From an uncultured Oscillospiraceae bacterium (GTDB taxonomy: Bacteria > Bacillota > Clostridia > Oscillospirales > Oscillospiraceae), in assembly GCA_944385065.1 (NCBI GenBank), contig CALWVX010000096.1, positions 1-6,898 of the forward strand: 6,898 nucleotides of DNA. The letters run 5' to 3'. This document shows positions 4,817-6,898 of this stretch, piece by piece. Below the pieces are notes generated by a model. It made no database searches and had not been told where the DNA came from. It was given only the letters and a program-made list of their open reading frames with translations. Position 1 is the first letter of the stretch; each line of letters begins with the position of its first letter. The position numbers and the translations under genes are program-made.

Positions 4817-5722
4817 GTGGGCCTGTTTCTGCTCATTGCCGTGGGCTTCGCCGCGGTGCGGCTGAACATCGTGCCCGCCTCCGCCAGCAAGCCCATGAGC
4901 TCCCTGCTCATGAAGATCACCCTGCCCGCCACGGTGTTCATCTCCATGATCCGCCCCTTTGACTCCAGCTTTCTGATTCTGGGGGGGATCGCCATCCTGC
5001 TGAGTCTGGTGTTCTTCTCCCTGTTCGCCGCCCTGTCCCTCCCCCTGTCCCGGCTGATGCGGGTTCCCGACGGACGGCGGGGGATGTGGTGCTGCTGCGC
5101 CACCTTCAGCAACACCGGCTTCATGGGCTTCCCCGTGGTCTACGCCCTGTTCGGCGACGACGGGCTGGTGCTGGCCGTGCTGTTCAATATCCCCTTCAAT
5201 TTCCTGCTGTACTCCATCGGCGCCTGGATGGCCTCCATGGACACGGTGGGGGACAAGTCCCGCCGCTCCTTCTCCCTGCGCGCCATCCTGGTCTCCCCCC
5301 TGAACGGGGCCATTCTGCTGGGCCTGATCTTCTATTTCGCCCAGCTGCCCCTCCCCGACGTCATTTACACGCCGGTTCAGCATCTGTCCAACGTGACCAC
5401 TCCTTTGTCCATGCTGGTCACCGGCATGAATCTGGCCCAGGGGAAGGTCTCCGATGTGATCCGGGACCGGGACGCTCTCACCTCCTCGCTGGTGCGGCTG
5501 CTGCTGTTCCCGGTGGTCGCCTGGGCCGGCATGCGTCTGATCCCCGGCCTGGACCCCCTGGTTCTGGGGGTGTCCCTTGTGATCCTGTCCATGCCCGCCC
5601 CCGCCGCCGCCCCCATTATCGCCGAGCAGTACAACGGCAACGTGCAGATGGGCGCCCGGGTGGTATTCCTGTCCAGCCTGCTGTGCATCGTCACCCTGCC
5701 GGTCATCTCTCTGCTGCTGTGA
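4817..5722 (+). CDS. AEC-family (auxin efflux carrier-like) permease, start codon uncertain
   Basis: This is an integral membrane transporter of the AEC family; bacterial members export or import organic acids such as malate. It has about 10 hydrophobic segments in two five-helix halves. Diagnostic stretches include CATFSNTGFMGFPVVYALFG (about 94-113 counted from the GTG at 4817), the short charged middle loop DTVGDKSRRSF, and a C-terminal MPAPAAAPIIAEQYNG followed by a last helix. The start is unclear. A strong AAAGGAGG (4771-4778) points to about 4784, where the frame reads GTC-ACG-GAT-CTG and would begin TDLTVLFSNLVGLF, completing helix 1. GTC is not a normal start; the first standard one in frame is GTG at 4817, which truncates helix 1. 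An in-frame TGA at 4766 bounds the region. Likely co-transcribed with the crotonase. Confidence 0.85.
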   Translation: MGLFLLIAVGFAAVRLNIVPASASKPMSSLLMKITLPATVFISMIRPFDSSFLILGGIAILLSLVFFSLFAALSLPLSRLMRVPDGRRGMWCCCATFSNTGFMGFPVVYALFGDDGLVLAVLFNIPFNFLLYSIGAWMASMDTVGDKSRRSFSLRAILVSPLNGAILLGLIFYFAQLPLPDVIYTPVQHLSNVTTPLSMLVTGMNLAQGKVSDVIRDRDALTSSLVRLLLFPVVAWAGMRLIPGLDPLVLGVSLVILSMPAPAAAPIIAEQYNGNVQMGARVVFLSSLLCIVTLPVISLLL

Positions 5723-5761
5723 GGGGCGGTCTTTTGTACATCCTCACACCGCATCTTCCAT

Positions 5762-5789
5762 CGGGCCCATCCCTTTCGGGGTGGGCCCG
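5762..5789 (+). terminator. Hairpin after the AEC permease (no T-tract)
   Basis: CGGGCCCATCCC and GGGGTGGGCCCG pair over 12 bp, with one G-T wobble, around a TTTC loop. No T-run follows on the plus strand (GCTTACAAG). It may assist the terminator 17 bp downstream or protect the 3' end. Confidence 0.45.
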
Positions 5790-5800
5790 GCTTACAAGGG

Positions 5801-5850
5801 ACACAAAAAACCGGACGCTGCCGATTCCGACAGCGTCCGGTTTTGAATTT
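5801..5850. terminator. Bidirectional Rho-independent terminator between the AEC permease and rplL
   Basis: AAAACCGGACGCTG (5807-5820) and CAGCGTCCGGTTTT (5831-5844) form a perfect 14-bp stem with a 10-nt loop. The plus strand ends in TTTTGAATTT. The minus strand ends in TTTTTTGTGT. It serves the converging permease and rplJ-rplL transcripts and is the 3' end of the ribosomal protein operon here. Confidence 0.92.
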
Positions 5851-5865
5851 GTACGGGAAAAAAGC

Positions 5866-6246
5866 TTACTTCAGCTCCACCTTGGCGCCGGCTTCCTCCA
5901 GCTTCTTCTTCAGCTCCTCGGCCTCTTCCTTGCCGACAGCCTCCTTCAGGGTCTTGGGAGCGCCCTCGACGGTCGCCTTGGCCTCGGCCAGGCCCTGGCC
6001 GGTGATCTCGCGGACGGCCTTGATGACCTTGATCTTGGCGGCGGCGTCAAAGCTGGCCAGGACCACGTCGAACTCGGTCTTCTCCTCAGCGGCGGGGGCG
6101 GCAGCGCCAGCGCCGGCGGCGGGAGCGGCCATCGCGGCGGCGGACACGCCGAACTCCTCCTCCAGAGCCTTCACCAGCTCGGACAGCTCCAGCACGGTCA
6201 GGCCCTTCACTTCCTCGATCAGAGCGGTAATCTTCTCGCTAGCCAT
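5866..6246 (-). CDS. rplL: Large ribosomal subunit protein bL12 (L7/L12)
   Basis: L7/L12 forms the mobile stalk dimers on L10 that recruit translation GTPases. At 126 residues it has the normal layout. An N-terminal dimerisation domain (1-33, ITALIEEVKGLTVLELSELVKALEEEFGV) comes first. An Ala/Gly/Pro-rich flexible hinge follows (about 35-53). The C-terminal factor-binding domain (57-126) has EFDVVLASFDAAAKIKVIKAVREITGQGLAEAKATVEGAPKT-type sequence with the conserved Lys-rich face. The ATG at 6246 has AGGAGGT 8 nt upstream, among the strongest ribosome binding sites in the window, consistent with the high L12:L10 ratio. It is followed by a terminator, not by rpoB. Confidence 0.98.
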   Translation of the reverse strand: MASEKITALIEEVKGLTVLELSELVKALEEEFGVSAAAMAAPAAGAGAAAPAAEEKTEFDVVLASFDAAAKIKVIKAVREITGQGLAEAKATVEGAPKTLKEAVGKEEAEELKKKLEEAGAKVELK

Positions 6247-6293
6247 GATAATTTACCTCCTAAATGATGGTTTGTTTTTTTATGTTATGATTC

Positions 6294-6324
6294 TGCCGCC
6301 GCCCTTCCGGCGCGCGGCTTGCCG
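6294..6324 (-). other. GC-rich hairpin segment between rplJ and rplL
   Basis: The 81-bp gap starts GC-rich and turns AT-rich before the rplL ribosome binding site. On the minus strand CGGCAAGCCG (6315-6324) and then GCCGC/GCGGC arms around GGAA can fold. There is no T-run directly after it, so it is not a clear terminator. It could be a processing or partial attenuation site, which is inference. Confidence 0.35.
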
Positions 6325-6327
6325 ACT

Positions 6328-6897
6328 TTACTCGGCGGCGGGAGCCTCCTCGGCGGGAGCGGTCTCCTCAGCAGGGGCGGCCTCCTCGGCGGCGCCCTCG
6401 CCGTTCTTCTCGGCGATGGCCTTCAGCACGATGGCCAGGCTGGTAATGGGAGCCAGCATCATGCCCAGAGCCTGAGCCTGGAGCACTTCCTTGGCGGGCA
6501 GCTCGGCCAGGGCGCTGATCTCCTCCAGGGAGAGGATCTTGCCATCCATAAAGCCGCCCTTGATGGTGAACTTGCCGTCGCCCAGCTGCTTGGCGTACTT
6601 GTTGATGACGCGCATGGGGGCGATGGGGTCGCCGGCGCTGGTGGCCAGAGAGGTGGTGCCGTTGAGCACCTCGTCCAGACCTTCCAGGCCCACGTTGTTC
6701 AGGGCGAAGCGGGCCAGGGTGTTCTTGACCACGCCGTACTGCACCTCGTTCTGGCGCAGCTCCACGCGCAGAGCGGTGTCCTCGGCCACGGTGATCCCCT
6801 TGTAATCCACCAGCACGCCGCTGGACGCCCCCTTCAGCTGCTCGGTCAGAGCGGCGACGACGGCCTGCTTCTCAGAAAGAACCTTTGCGTTAGGCAT
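6328..6897 (-). CDS. rplJ: Large ribosomal subunit protein uL10 (L10)
   Basis: L10 anchors the L7/L12 dimers to 23S rRNA at the stalk base. The 189-residue protein is complete, with its ATG two bases from the window edge, so its ribosome binding site and leader are not visible. The N-terminal rRNA-binding part holds GVLVDYKGITVAED and LRVELRQNEVQYGVVKNTLARFAL (about 27-66). Then follow GTTSLATSAGDPIAPMRVI (80-98) and GGFMDGKILSLEEI. The helix that binds L12 dimers lies around 137-164. The last about 24 residues are a low-complexity Ala/Glu/Pro tail (GEGAAEEAAPAEE...), making it longer than the usual 165-175. It lies 81 bp upstream of rplL in one operon. Confidence 0.97.
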   Translation of the reverse strand: MPNAKVLSEKQAVVAALTEQLKGASSGVLVDYKGITVAEDTALRVELRQNEVQYGVVKNTLARFALNNVGLEGLDEVLNGTTSLATSAGDPIAPMRVINKYAKQLGDGKFTIKGGFMDGKILSLEEISALAELPAKEVLQAQALGMMLAPITSLAIVLKAIAEKNGEGAAEEAAPAEETAPAEEAPAAE

Positions 6898-6898
6898 T

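Noticed and set aside
5086..6267. 393-codon plus-strand frame spanning the AEC permease end and rplL
   Set aside because: It crosses a strong bidirectional terminator, is out of frame with the permease and antisense to rplL.

Overview
The window reads as a chromosomal segment of a GC-rich, gut-type clostridium, most likely in the Oscillospiraceae (Flavonifractor/Lawsonibacter-like). That placement is inference from several features: a high-GC genome with Firmicutes-style AGGAGG ribosome binding sites, a perfect CIRCE heat-shock operator, a CD1247-type zinc-ribbon protein known from Clostridia, a SpoVB/MurJ-like flippase and a clostridial-type crotonase. Most of the window is core housekeeping sequence.

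Layout from left to right. On the minus strand lie the N-terminal third-of-a-kilobase of clpB (3' end off the window), its CIRCE operator, a terminator, a small acidic zinc-ribbon protein, a 436-bp repeat-rich non-coding stretch, efp (elongation factor P) with a clear sigma-A promoter, a strong terminator, and a SpoVB/MurJ-like lipid flippase. A 182-bp divergent promoter region follows. On the plus strand are a crotonase (enoyl-CoA hydratase) and, 29 bp later, an AEC-family permease, probably one operon. A bidirectional terminator then separates these from rplL and rplJ (L7/L12 and L10) on the minus strand; rplJ's start codon lies two bases from the window edge.

How the genes relate: clpB is set up for HrcA control of protein disaggregation. 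efp and rplJ/rplL serve translation. The flippase belongs to cell-envelope or spore-cortex lipid export. The crotonase and permease suggest short-chain acyl-CoA or organic-acid metabolism. There is no sign of a phage, insertion sequence, CRISPR array or defence system.

The only part not explained by known families is the stretch at about 1139-1500. It is a cassette of near-identical 40-65-nt repeats interleaved with two long imperfect hairpins, and one repeat copy runs into the efp stop codon. It looks like a family of dispersed intergenic repeats rather than genes. Second-tier oddities are the missing canonical start codon of the AEC permease, the CIRCE half-site on the clpB ribosome binding site, the overlapping divergent promoters, and rplJ-rplL ending in a terminator with no rpoB behind it.
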